The notes under the pieces are model-generated. The model saw only the letters and a list, made by a program, of their open reading frames with translations. It made no database searches and was not told the origin of the DNA. A program made the position numbers and the translations under genes. Below, piece after piece: positions 12,078 through 18,276 of a stretch of 30,004 nt of DNA (its first letter is position 1; every line of letters begins with the position of its first letter). The stretch is from the IMG/VR virus record IMGVR_UViG_3300044641_003159, positions 1 through 30,004 of that record; one strand, 5' to 3'. The stretch comes from a virus.

Positions 12078-13384
12078 TGAATCAGTACAAACCACAATAT
12101 TTACAACGCCAAGTCGAAGCATTGATGCATCTTGCAACGGATTCACCAGTTGAACAAGTGTTGTATGGTGGTGGTGCAGGTGGTGGTAAAACAAGGTTTG
12201 GTTGTATGTGGCAAATACAAAGACGATTGAAGTATGCCGGTACACGTTCACTTATTGGTCGAAGCAAATTAGATACGCTAAAAAAAACAACGCTCAACAC
12301 ATTCTTTGAAACGTGTGCAGATTTTGGTTTACTTGCAGATAAGCATTACAATTACAATGGTCAAACGAATGTGATTACATTTTTTAATGGAAGTGAAATT
12401 GTATTAAAAGATTTGTTTGCATACCCATCAAATCCAAATTTCGATTCATTAGGGTCGCTTGAAATTACAGATTACTTTATTGATGAAGTTGCAGAGGTAA
12501 CTGAAAAGGCAGTTAACATTGTTCATTCAAGATGTAGATACAAGTTGAATGAATTTAATTTAATACCTAAAGGTTTCTTGTCTTGCAATCCATCGAAAGG
12601 TTGGTTGTATAATGAATTTTATTTGAAGTATCGCAACAACGAATTACCAGTTCACCGTGCATTTGTTCAAGCATTGCCAACTGATAACCCACACTTACCA
12701 CAAGCATACATTGAATCTTTAAGACGATTGCCCGAATACGATAGAAAGCGTTTGCTTGAAGGCAATTGGGAATTTGATGATGATTCAGATAAGTTATTTG
12801 CAACCGATAATTTGTTACGAATGTTCCGCAATGAATTGTTAGATGGAACTAAATACATAACATCAGACATTGCGCGATTTGGTAAAGACCGAACCATCAT
12901 TTGCGTGTGGAATGGATTAACACTTATTGAATTAAAAATGCTACATAAAGCAAGTATTGATGAAGTAGTGAATGAAATTCGCAACACAGCAAAAAATCAC
13001 AACGTGTTATTGCAAAATGTAGTGTGCGATGAAGATGGTGTTGGTGGTGGTGTTGTGGATTATTTGAAATGCAGAGGTTTTGTCAATGGATCAAAAGCAA
13101 AGCAGCCACAATATCAAAATCTAAAATCAGAATGTTATTATACACTCGCGCAGTACATCGAAGAAAACAAGTTGACGATTTTAGTTAATGACAAAAAAGA
13201 ACAAATTGTGCGCGAACTGGAAATGATTAAACGCCATCGTGCAGATGTCGATGGAAAACTTCAAGTAACACCAAAAGACCAAATCAAATTACGCGAAGGA
13301 ATTTCACCCGATATAGCTGATGCGATTATGATGCGAATGTTCTTCGAACTCAATCCATCTTATGGACAATATGTTGTCGGTTAA
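12077..13384 (+). CDS. terL: Terminase large subunit
   Basis: 435 residues, the motor that packages DNA into the prohead. ATPase domain: Walker A GGGAGGGKT at residues 31-39, Walker B YFIDE at 133-137 (D136, E137), coupling motif SCNP at 169-172. RNase H-fold nuclease domain: D264 in TSDIARFG, CDEDG at 317-321, and SPDIADAI at 410-417 with D415. All key residues are present. Unlike the usual terS-terL-portal order, it stands on the rightward early strand while terS (4035-4445) and portal (18277-20232) are on the opposite strand. It follows the clamp-motif protein with a one-base overlap (TAATG). Confidence 0.95.
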   Translation: MNQYKPQYLQRQVEALMHLATDSPVEQVLYGGGAGGGKTRFGCMWQIQRRLKYAGTRSLIGRSKLDTLKKTTLNTFFETCADFGLLADKHYNYNGQTNVITFFNGSEIVLKDLFAYPSNPNFDSLGSLEITDYFIDEVAEVTEKAVNIVHSRCRYKLNEFNLIPKGFLSCNPSKGWLYNEFYLKYRNNELPVHRAFVQALPTDNPHLPQAYIESLRRLPEYDRKRLLEGNWEFDDDSDKLFATDNLLRMFRNELLDGTKYITSDIARFGKDRTIICVWNGLTLIELKMLHKASIDEVVNEIRNTAKNHNVLLQNVVCDEDGVGGGVVDYLKCRGFVNGSKAKQPQYQNLKSECYYTLAQYIEENKLTILVNDKKEQIVRELEMIKRHRADVDGKLQVTPKDQIKLREGISPDIADAIMMRMFFELNPSYGQYVVG

Positions 13385-13408
13385 AAAAAAATAAACTAAA
13401 TTCACACA

Positions 13409-13618
13409 ATGAAATACATCTACGAAACAATGGGAATAACGCAAGAACGCGAACGCTTCCTAATCACAATGCTATCGACATTAGTGCAACAACAAAAACA
13501 AATTGGTGATATTCTTACTGAATTTCACAAGTCGAAAAATCTAACATCAAAAGAGAAAATGTACTTGTCATTTTGCGCTGGTGCTATACTTGAAAAGAAA
13601 CACAACGAAGAAAACTAA
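13409..13618 (+). CDS. Small hypothetical protein
   Basis: 69 residues, ATG after an A-rich leader. Helical, with LTSKEKMYLSFCAGAILEKK at the end, a pattern I have seen in small proteins next to replication or terminase genes of Bacteroidetes phages. Function unknown. Confidence 0.65.
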   Translation: MKYIYETMGITQERERFLITMLSTLVQQQKQIGDILTEFHKSKNLTSKEKMYLSFCAGAILEKKHNEEN

Positions 13619-13630
13619 AAACAAAAATCA

Positions 13631-13951
13631 ATGCAAACAGACGAAGAAAAATTACGCGTCATTAATCTATTAATGTGGTTGCAGGTTGCAATATATGCGT
13701 GTGATGAAGTCGAAAATATCAGATGGTTCAACAAGCATCGAACTAAACAATCATTACAAGCGTTAGTGCGCACGATTCTTACAGAACACAACGTTGTTAT
13801 CAAAGCGTTTTGGGACACTGAAGGTGTGCGTATGGATGAAATAACTTTGATTCTTGACGAACTTACAAAACAAATTGCAAGTTGCCAGTATCACAAACTG
13901 CCCGAAGTAACTGAATGGATTGTTAACAATGATTATTTACGCGAAATCTAA
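13631..13951 (+). CDS. Hypothetical protein
   Basis: 106 residues, ATG after AAAAACAAAAATCA. Helical, with INLLMWLQVAIYACDEVENI near the N-terminus and SCQYHKLPEVTEWIVNNDYL at the end. The hydrophobic stretch is too mixed for a membrane helix. Not recognised. Between terL and the last rightward genes. Confidence 0.65.
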   Translation: MQTDEEKLRVINLLMWLQVAIYACDEVENIRWFNKHRTKQSLQALVRTILTEHNVVIKAFWDTEGVRMDEITLILDELTKQIASCQYHKLPEVTEWIVNNDYLREI

Positions 13952-13956
13952 AAATT

Positions 13957-14487
13957 ATGGAAAAGAAACTTGGAGAAATTGTAACAATTTACAAAGCAGA
14001 AAAAGAAGAACCAAAAAAACAAGTTCGAAAATTGGATTATGCAGTTGGGATTTTGTGTGAATATGGAAACAATGATTGGGTAGTATTTACTTCTGATGGT
14101 AGGAGATTTTCATTTGTAGATAAATCTATTGACACATCAAAATTTAAGACAAATCAAGTTGTATACTATTACTTAGACCAGTCAACAATAAAAAATGAAA
14201 TAGACACCAGAATATATGTAGACCATAAAGGTGAATATAGAGCTTTTATTGTAGATTCAAAAGATGTAAAAAACAAAGTATATAGTTTAGACTGGACATT
14301 TAATCAGTTGTGGGTGATTGGTGAGAGAAGCAGTTCTAAATGGGAGATTGTTCGAAAACAAGTTGCTGAAATGTTCCAAGATGAAATAAAAAAAGCATAT
14401 GAACAAGGACATAAAGACTCTGTTAAAAATGAAAATTATTTCAATGAAACTTTTGGTGATGACTTTAATGAATTAGAATGGACATAA
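13957..14487 (+). CDS. Hypothetical protein with EIKxA...YFNETF tail
   Basis: 176 residues, beta-rich N-terminal two thirds (NNDWVVFTSDGRRFSF, then IYVDHKGEYRAFIVDS) and a helical C-terminus: FQDEIKKAYEQGHKDS, then ENYFNETFGDD. The last part resembles the C-terminus of the next protein. Codon choice (many AGA, ATA, TTA) is more A/T-rich than in neighbouring genes, a hint of separate origin. Function unknown. Confidence 0.68.
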   Translation: MEKKLGEIVTIYKAEKEEPKKQVRKLDYAVGILCEYGNNDWVVFTSDGRRFSFVDKSIDTSKFKTNQVVYYYLDQSTIKNEIDTRIYVDHKGEYRAFIVDSKDVKNKVYSLDWTFNQLWVIGERSSSKWEIVRKQVAEMFQDEIKKAYEQGHKDSVKNENYFNETFGDDFNELEWT

Positions 14488-14489
14488 CA

Positions 14490-14720
14490 ATGAGTAACAA
14501 GAAACAAAGTAGTGTTGATTTTATATTCAACGCTTTCAACCTATTATCAGATTCCGACTTCAAAGCGTGGATGCTAAATAACCATGGTGTTATTAAAGCA
14601 ATGCACAAGGAGGAGATTCAAGATGCTTGGTTGAATGGTATGAAGGGAGAGATGATTGCACCCCTTTCAATGAATAACTACAAACCCGAAGCGGAACAAT
14701 ACTACAACGAAACATTTTGA
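14490..14720 (+). CDS. Hypothetical protein with YYNETF terminus
   Basis: 76 residues from MSNKKQSSVDFIFNAFNLLS; the ATG at 14490 follows the previous stop (an in-frame ATG at 14478 overlaps that gene). It ends EQYYNETF after a helix (EEIQDAWLNGMKGE), matching the tail of the preceding protein. The AWxxG...YYNETF terminus recurs in small phage proteins I know, with no assigned role. Confidence 0.65.
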   Translation: MSNKKQSSVDFIFNAFNLLSDSDFKAWMLNNHGVIKAMHKEEIQDAWLNGMKGEMIAPLSMNNYKPEAEQYYNETF

Positions 14721-14727
14721 TGTAACA

Positions 14728-14955
14728 ATGAGTAAATTATTGGATGAAGTAATTAGTGATTTAAAACACCGTGAATTGAAAGGTGTTGAAACGTATAACA
14801 CCACGATGGATCGTACTGATTTAACGCAACAAGAATGGTTGCAACATCTTTACGAAGAACTTTTGGATGCTTCGCTTTACACGAAGAAGTTAATTAAGAC
14901 ATTCGATAAATTGAAGTTTAATTTACAAGAAGAAAAAGTAAAAGACCTTCAATAA
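14728..14955 (+). CDS. MazG-like small phage protein
   Basis: 75 residues. VETYNTTMDRTDLTQQEWLQ, then HLYEELLDASLYTKKLI, has the EELxDA helix typical of MazG-like / dUTPase-like all-alpha NTP pyrophosphohydrolases, which cleave unwanted nucleotides. It contains only one clear E-E-x2-D motif and is shorter than full MazG, so catalytic ability is uncertain. It is the last rightward gene, and its 3' end overlaps the end of the leftward spanin-like gene by 38 bases. Confidence 0.6.
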   Translation: MSKLLDEVISDLKHRELKGVETYNTTMDRTDLTQQEWLQHLYEELLDASLYTKKLIKTFDKLKFNLQEEKVKDLQ

Positions 14956-15379
14956 TTGCAACACCAGTTGTAACAAGTAAAACGTCACGTTGACTTTTTT
15001 TTTGTTTTGTCAATTTATTATTTGACGATTGCAGATTTTGTTTATCATCTTCTAACAACTTCACTTTTGTTCTGAATTCTTTTTCATTCTGCTCATATTT
15101 GTTGATTTGTTTTGACTGCAATTCGATATCTTTTTTAAGCATCACAATTTTTTGTTCGTGAATATCTGATAAGTCACGAAAATAGCGTTCACTTAAAATT
15201 AATTTGTTAATCAAAACGTAGCGTTCGGTTGGGTTCAAAGTATCGTTGCTCGTCAAGTTTTTGCAGGTAATAGTACACGCTATCAATCGCGTGTTCGTCA
15301 ACATTAGTAATACTATTGATGCGATTAAAATCAATGTAGTATTTATTCGTGCGCTCTGCTTTTTTATTATCGATTTCAT
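14918..15379 (-). CDS. Spanin-like lipoprotein with coiled coil and C-terminal membrane helix
   Basis: 153 residues from ATG at 15377-15379. Hydrophobic signal segment (TTLILIASIVLLML, residues 14-27) and a lipobox L32-I33-A34-C35, then a long coiled coil (about residues 70-130) and a C-terminal membrane helix (VLLVTTGVAIIEGLLLFLL, about 132-151). This is the layout of a unimolecular spanin, linking outer and inner membranes for the last step of lysis. The first 173 bases overlap the preceding spanin-like gene in another frame. If that overlap is not used, TTG at 15214 (98 residues) or ATG at 15142 (74 residues) are the fallback starts, both lacking the lipobox. Confidence 0.62.
   Translation of the reverse strand: MKSIIKKQSARINTTLILIASIVLLMLTNTRLIACTITCKNLTSNDTLNPTERYVLINKLILSERYFRDLSDIHEQKIVMLKKDIELQSKQINKYEQNEKEFRTKVKLLEDDKQNLQSSNNKLTKQKKSQRDVLLVTTGVAIIEGLLLFLLVN
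14984..15003 (+). terminator. Possible rightward terminator at the convergent junction
   Basis: GTCA-CGT-TGAC followed by nine T (14995-15003), 28 bases past the last rightward stop. The stem is only four base pairs (an overlapping AACG/CGTT pairing is an alternative), so the hairpin is weak although the T-run is strong. It lies inside the coding region of the leftward spanin-like gene. Confidence 0.38.
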
Positions 15380-15572
15380 ACAATTGTTTTTGAAGTTCTT
15401 GGTGTTGTAATTTGTATTGTTTTAATTCACCTGCGTTTGCATTTAACGTACTATCGATGCGTTGAATTTCTTTTGTGTTATTCATAACTGGTGTTTGTTT
15501 TTTATTCAAGATGTACAAAGTGAACGCACACCAAACAAATAAAACTGCAAGTGTTGTATAAATATCTTTCAT
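15207..15572 (-). CDS. Inner-membrane spanin-like protein
   Basis: 121 residues. N-terminal membrane anchor (YTTLAVLFVWCAFTLYIL, about residues 5-22) followed by a polar, coiled-coil-prone region (ELKQYKLQHQELQKQLYEI) and no second membrane helix, the typical i-spanin shape. The start overlaps the phosphoesterase stop (ATGA), and its second half is overlapped by the lipobox-bearing gene in a different frame, as Rz is by Rz1. Spanin function is inferred from topology and position in the lysis cassette; no sequence family is recognised. Confidence 0.62.
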   Translation of the reverse strand: MKDIYTTLAVLFVWCAFTLYILNKKQTPVMNNTKEIQRIDSTLNANAGELKQYKLQHQELQKQLYEIDNKKAERTNKYYIDFNRINSITNVDEHAIDSVYYYLQKLDEQRYFEPNRTLRFD

Positions 15573-16570
15573 AACAATCGACCATTGTGAATGCGATAAT
15601 TCTTAACGTGAAAATCTTTACCATTACCACGTGTGATAATCGCGAAGCCGTGATTGTATTTTGAATATGGGTTGTAATCGGGTGATAATTCAGATAAGCA
15701 ACCAACACCCCAGCACGTTATAATTTTTCCATTAATGTCACGCTCTGAATGTTCTGCTGTTTGGTGGTGATGTCCACACATCGCAGTAGCTTTTGCTTTC
15801 ATATACAAGCCACGTGCAACGTTTACTGATGGTATAAATTGCTTTCCGAATTCGTGCCCGTGAAAGATGCTCAAACCACCTACATTCAATTTACTTTTTC
15901 CATCGATCCAAATGATTCTGTTCTTATCGCAATGCGTTAACGTTGGAAAATCAAACGCATCAATGTCAAATAATTCGGGTGCTTTCACGCGCATATAACG
16001 CCAATAACGTTCTTCGTGATTGCCTTCTTTGTAATATATATTCGCGTTCGGAAATGCTTGACGTAATTCAAACAAGAACGTGCGCATTGCATAAAGTTCT
16101 TCGCTGAATTTTCTTTTCTTCGGGTCTTTAACAAAGTCACTAATCATATGGCAATCGAGTGCGTCACCGTTTAAAATAATTGTGTCACATTGTTCTTGAA
16201 TACCAGTATCAATTGCAAGTGTTAATGCTTCGATGTCGTGATATGGAATATGTACATCAGATAGTACAAGAATCTTCGAACCTTTCACATCAATGTGTTG
16301 ACGTTTCTTCGCATACGATTTCGGTAATTTGAATGGATTTAACGCACGTGGTTTATCTTCAAACAATGTTTTATCTTTTGTTTTATTTCTATTTGCAACA
16401 CCAGTTTTACCACGTAGTTTTCGAATGTGTGAACGTGCGTGTTCAACATCTGTGTAAACTTCGGGGTGTTCTGCAAATAGTTTTTTAGCAAGTGTTAGTG
16501 ATGGTGTGTTTGCAAACTGCTCACACACTTTCTTCGCCATTAGATGCGCTTGTGTTTTTGGATGTGCCAT
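15569..16570 (-). CDS. Calcineurin-like metallophosphoesterase
   Basis: 333 residues from MAHPKTQAHLMAKKV (ATG 16568-16570); another ATG at 16538-16540 would reduce the overlap with the holin gene from 50 to 20 bases, and one at 16597 would enlarge it. After an N-terminal helical region (about 90 residues) the catalytic motifs are DVH at 105-107, GD at 135-136, GNHE at 183-186, HGH at 237-239 and GHHH at 266-269. These bind two metal ions and hydrolyse phosphodiesters or phosphomonoesters. The substrate is unknown; phage relatives may act on nucleic acids or nucleotides. It is placed between holin and spanin genes, an unusual spot for an enzyme of DNA metabolism. Confidence 0.88.
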   Translation of the reverse strand: MAHPKTQAHLMAKKVCEQFANTPSLTLAKKLFAEHPEVYTDVEHARSHIRKLRGKTGVANRNKTKDKTLFEDKPRALNPFKLPKSYAKKRQHIDVKGSKILVLSDVHIPYHDIEALTLAIDTGIQEQCDTIILNGDALDCHMISDFVKDPKKRKFSEELYAMRTFLFELRQAFPNANIYYKEGNHEERYWRYMRVKAPELFDIDAFDFPTLTHCDKNRIIWIDGKSKLNVGGLSIFHGHEFGKQFIPSVNVARGLYMKAKATAMCGHHHQTAEHSERDINGKIITCWGVGCLSELSPDYNPYSKYNHGFAIITRGNGKDFHVKNYRIHNGRLL

Positions 16571-16784
16571 TGGTTTTATTTGTGAATGCTTCCACAACTG
16601 TTGTACTTAAAACACCACCTGCAACAATTGCTAATGCATCATACATAAATTGTGGTGCGATGTAACTGGTGAATGTTCCAACGTATGCTAATACAATCAA
16701 ATTAATTACAATAAAAATAGCAGTAACTCTCTTACTGCTAACACTTTTTGAATAACTAAATAAATTGTTAATCCATTCTTTCAT
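16521..16784 (-). CDS. Holin candidate, two membrane helices
   Basis: 87 residues. Short charged N-terminus (MKEWINNLFSYSKSVSSKR), membrane helix 1 (AIFIVINLIVLAYVGTF, about 22-40), helix 2 (MYDALAIVAGGVLSTTVVEA, about 47-66) and a polar Ser/Thr/Asn tail. Size and topology are those of class II holins, which make the hole that lets lysin out. Overlaps the previous gene by four bases (ATGA) and the phosphoesterase at its 3' end. Confidence 0.68.
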   Translation of the reverse strand: MKEWINNLFSYSKSVSSKRVTAIFIVINLIVLAYVGTFTSYIAPQFMYDALAIVAGGVLSTTVVEAFTNKTNGTSKNTSASNGEESV

Positions 16785-17029
16785 AATAACTTCATCAGCA
16801 ATTCAACAATGAAACCACCAACGATGCCCATACCAGTTGCAATGCCCGTAAACTTCGCAACTTGCAATCTTTGATTTTGAATATAACGTTCGTGACGTTC
16901 AACTTTCTTCACTAATCCTTCTTGCAACATTTCATCGTCACCAATTAACGTTAATAACACTCTATCAATTTTGCGATTCAGCAATTGTATTTCTTTGTGG
17001 ATCAAATGTGTTTCGTTTTCGTGGCTCAT
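16781..17029 (-). CDS. XhlA-like lysis accessory / holin partner
   Basis: 82 residues from the ATG at 17027-17029, which overlaps the lysin stop (ATGA); an ATG two codons upstream is also in frame. A helical, coiled-coil-like first part (HLIHKEIQLLNRKIDRVLLT, then VKKVERHERYIQNQ) is followed by one C-terminal membrane helix (TGIATGMGIVGGFIVELLM). This resembles XhlA-type proteins that work with a holin. Function inferred from topology and position. Confidence 0.6.
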   Translation of the reverse strand: MSHENETHLIHKEIQLLNRKIDRVLLTLIGDDEMLQEGLVKKVERHERYIQNQRLQVAKFTGIATGMGIVGGFIVELLMKLL

Positions 17030-17577
17030 AACCATTCGTTGAATAAAGTATACGTGAAAAACTTGTTACCACTTGCTTCGCACATAGAAATCAGTTGTGC
17101 AAATTCTTGTGGGTTATTCAATACTTGACAACCTGCACTCCATTTTTCAACAAGTGTACTTATTGCATTTGGATTTGCGCGATGAATGTTAATTCCAAAA
17201 ATACCACGTTCAATGTTGGTTGTTACTTCAGCTATTTCGTTCTTATTTGAATCGCGATAAACATCAATTGGTGCGTATTGGGTTAATGCTTTATACTGCC
17301 CTTTGTGATATCCTAACACCCACGAATTTTTATACTGCTTAGGTACAACCATCGCAGTGCCTTTTGGGTTCATCAGATTTAACAACCAATGTCGACCTGC
17401 ATTTGTAGTTGCAGTAAACCAATACACTTCATCGTCTTTAATCACACCAACTAAATCATCGAATCGGTTTGGAACATTAGCGCGTGAACGTATACCAACC
17501 AAATGAAATTTCATTGCGAAATCATATTTGTGTTTAGCGAATTCTTCTTGCAGTTGTTTAATTGTTGGCTTGACCAT
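17026..17577 (-). CDS. L,D-transpeptidase-like lysis-region enzyme (endolysin candidate)
   Basis: 183 residues. A C-terminal motif pair GINIHRAN (H132) and WSAGCQV (S147, G149, C150) resembles the H...S-x-G-C signature of YkuD-type L,D-transpeptidases, in which the cysteine attacks peptidoglycan cross-bridges. The family sequence is divergent: no clear substrate-binding domain and R after the His. No lysozyme, amidase or peptidase of a classic type is present in this genome, and this gene lies directly upstream of two holin candidates, so it is the best endolysin candidate. No signal peptide, consistent with holin-dependent export. Confidence 0.58.
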   Translation of the reverse strand: MVKPTIKQLQEEFAKHKYDFAMKFHLVGIRSRANVPNRFDDLVGVIKDDEVYWFTATTNAGRHWLLNLMNPKGTAMVVPKQYKNSWVLGYHKGQYKALTQYAPIDVYRDSNKNEIAEVTTNIERGIFGINIHRANPNAISTLVEKWSAGCQVLNNPQEFAQLISMCEASGNKFFTYTLFNEWL

Positions 17578-17680
17578 TTTGCAATCTTTTTACTTGTTGT
17601 TCTTTTTTCTTTATGTACTTCTTCAACTTTTCAAAGTACACTTGTTGTTTTTCTAAATCTTTTTTTCTTCCCCTTGACAT
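17558..17680 (-). CDS. Very small Lys/Gln-rich protein
   Basis: 40 residues from MSRGRKKDLEKQQVYFEKLK, ATG at 17678-17680, seven bases after the connector gene's stop, with an A/T-rich leader. Basic amphipathic helix throughout. It fills the gap between connector and lysin genes, and its stop lies within the lysin gene (20-base overlap). Function unknown. Confidence 0.55.
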   Translation of the reverse strand: MSRGRKKDLEKQQVYFEKLKKYIKKKEQQVKRLQNGQANN

Positions 17681-17686
17681 ATTTAT

Positions 17687-18265
17687 TTATTGAAAGTAAG
17701 AATCTAACCAACCGCGTTTGTACTGCCCTTTTACATACCTATCACTTCCCATTGAGATTTCAAAATTGTTTGATGGGTACACATCTGTATCTGAATACAA
17801 TTGGTTTTGTGTGTTCGTTGAATACTCGGGAAACAACGAAGTGTTATCACACAAATAATCAACCATACGTGCTGTGTAGAACATTGCTTTTTGTCTTGAC
17901 TGCTCACGATAATTCTGCAAATCGTCTTGTGTAATTGGTTGTGAATCTTCACTTGTGCGAATAACCAATGAACCATTATCTGTTTTCATATACAAGTGCG
18001 GAAGCATTTCATACATTGCCCACCAACATACCATTCTGCGCACCCAATTATCAAGCAACGTTAAGTAATTACCGCTAATTGTATTATTCGCAACATCACT
18101 TTTTATCTTGTTATATAAATCTGTTCCAAGATATTGTTGCAAGTGTTCATCTTGCGCTAAATAAATTGCAGGGTACATAAGCAATGGATCAACTGAACCA
18201 TTTACCCACGTGTATTTTTTGATATAGTTTTCGTCAACTAAAAGAACTTCGGGTTGTAGTGCCAT
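17687..18265 (-). CDS. Head-tail connector/adaptor-like protein
   Basis: 192 residues. Starts with the pattern LLVDENYIKKYTWVNGSVDP, PAIYLAQDEHLQQYLGTDLY, then LTLLDNWVRRMVCWWAMYEM and RTSEDSQPITQDDLQNYREQ, with aromatic-rich C-terminus. I know this layout from a head-completion (adaptor) family in Bacteroidetes phages, helical proteins that sit under the portal. It directly follows the portal gene in the leftward operon. Adaptor role is by family resemblance and position. Confidence 0.7.
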   Translation of the reverse strand: MALQPEVLLVDENYIKKYTWVNGSVDPLLMYPAIYLAQDEHLQQYLGTDLYNKIKSDVANNTISGNYLTLLDNWVRRMVCWWAMYEMLPHLYMKTDNGSLVIRTSEDSQPITQDDLQNYREQSRQKAMFYTARMVDYLCDNTSLFPEYSTNTQNQLYSDTDVYPSNNFEISMGSDRYVKGQYKRGWLDSYFQ

Positions 18266-18276
18266 ATTAATTTTTT

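Noticed and set aside
12082-12987. Several leftward frames opposite terL
   Set aside because: terL has all ATPase and nuclease motifs; the opposite frames have no motif or leader and mirror its codons.
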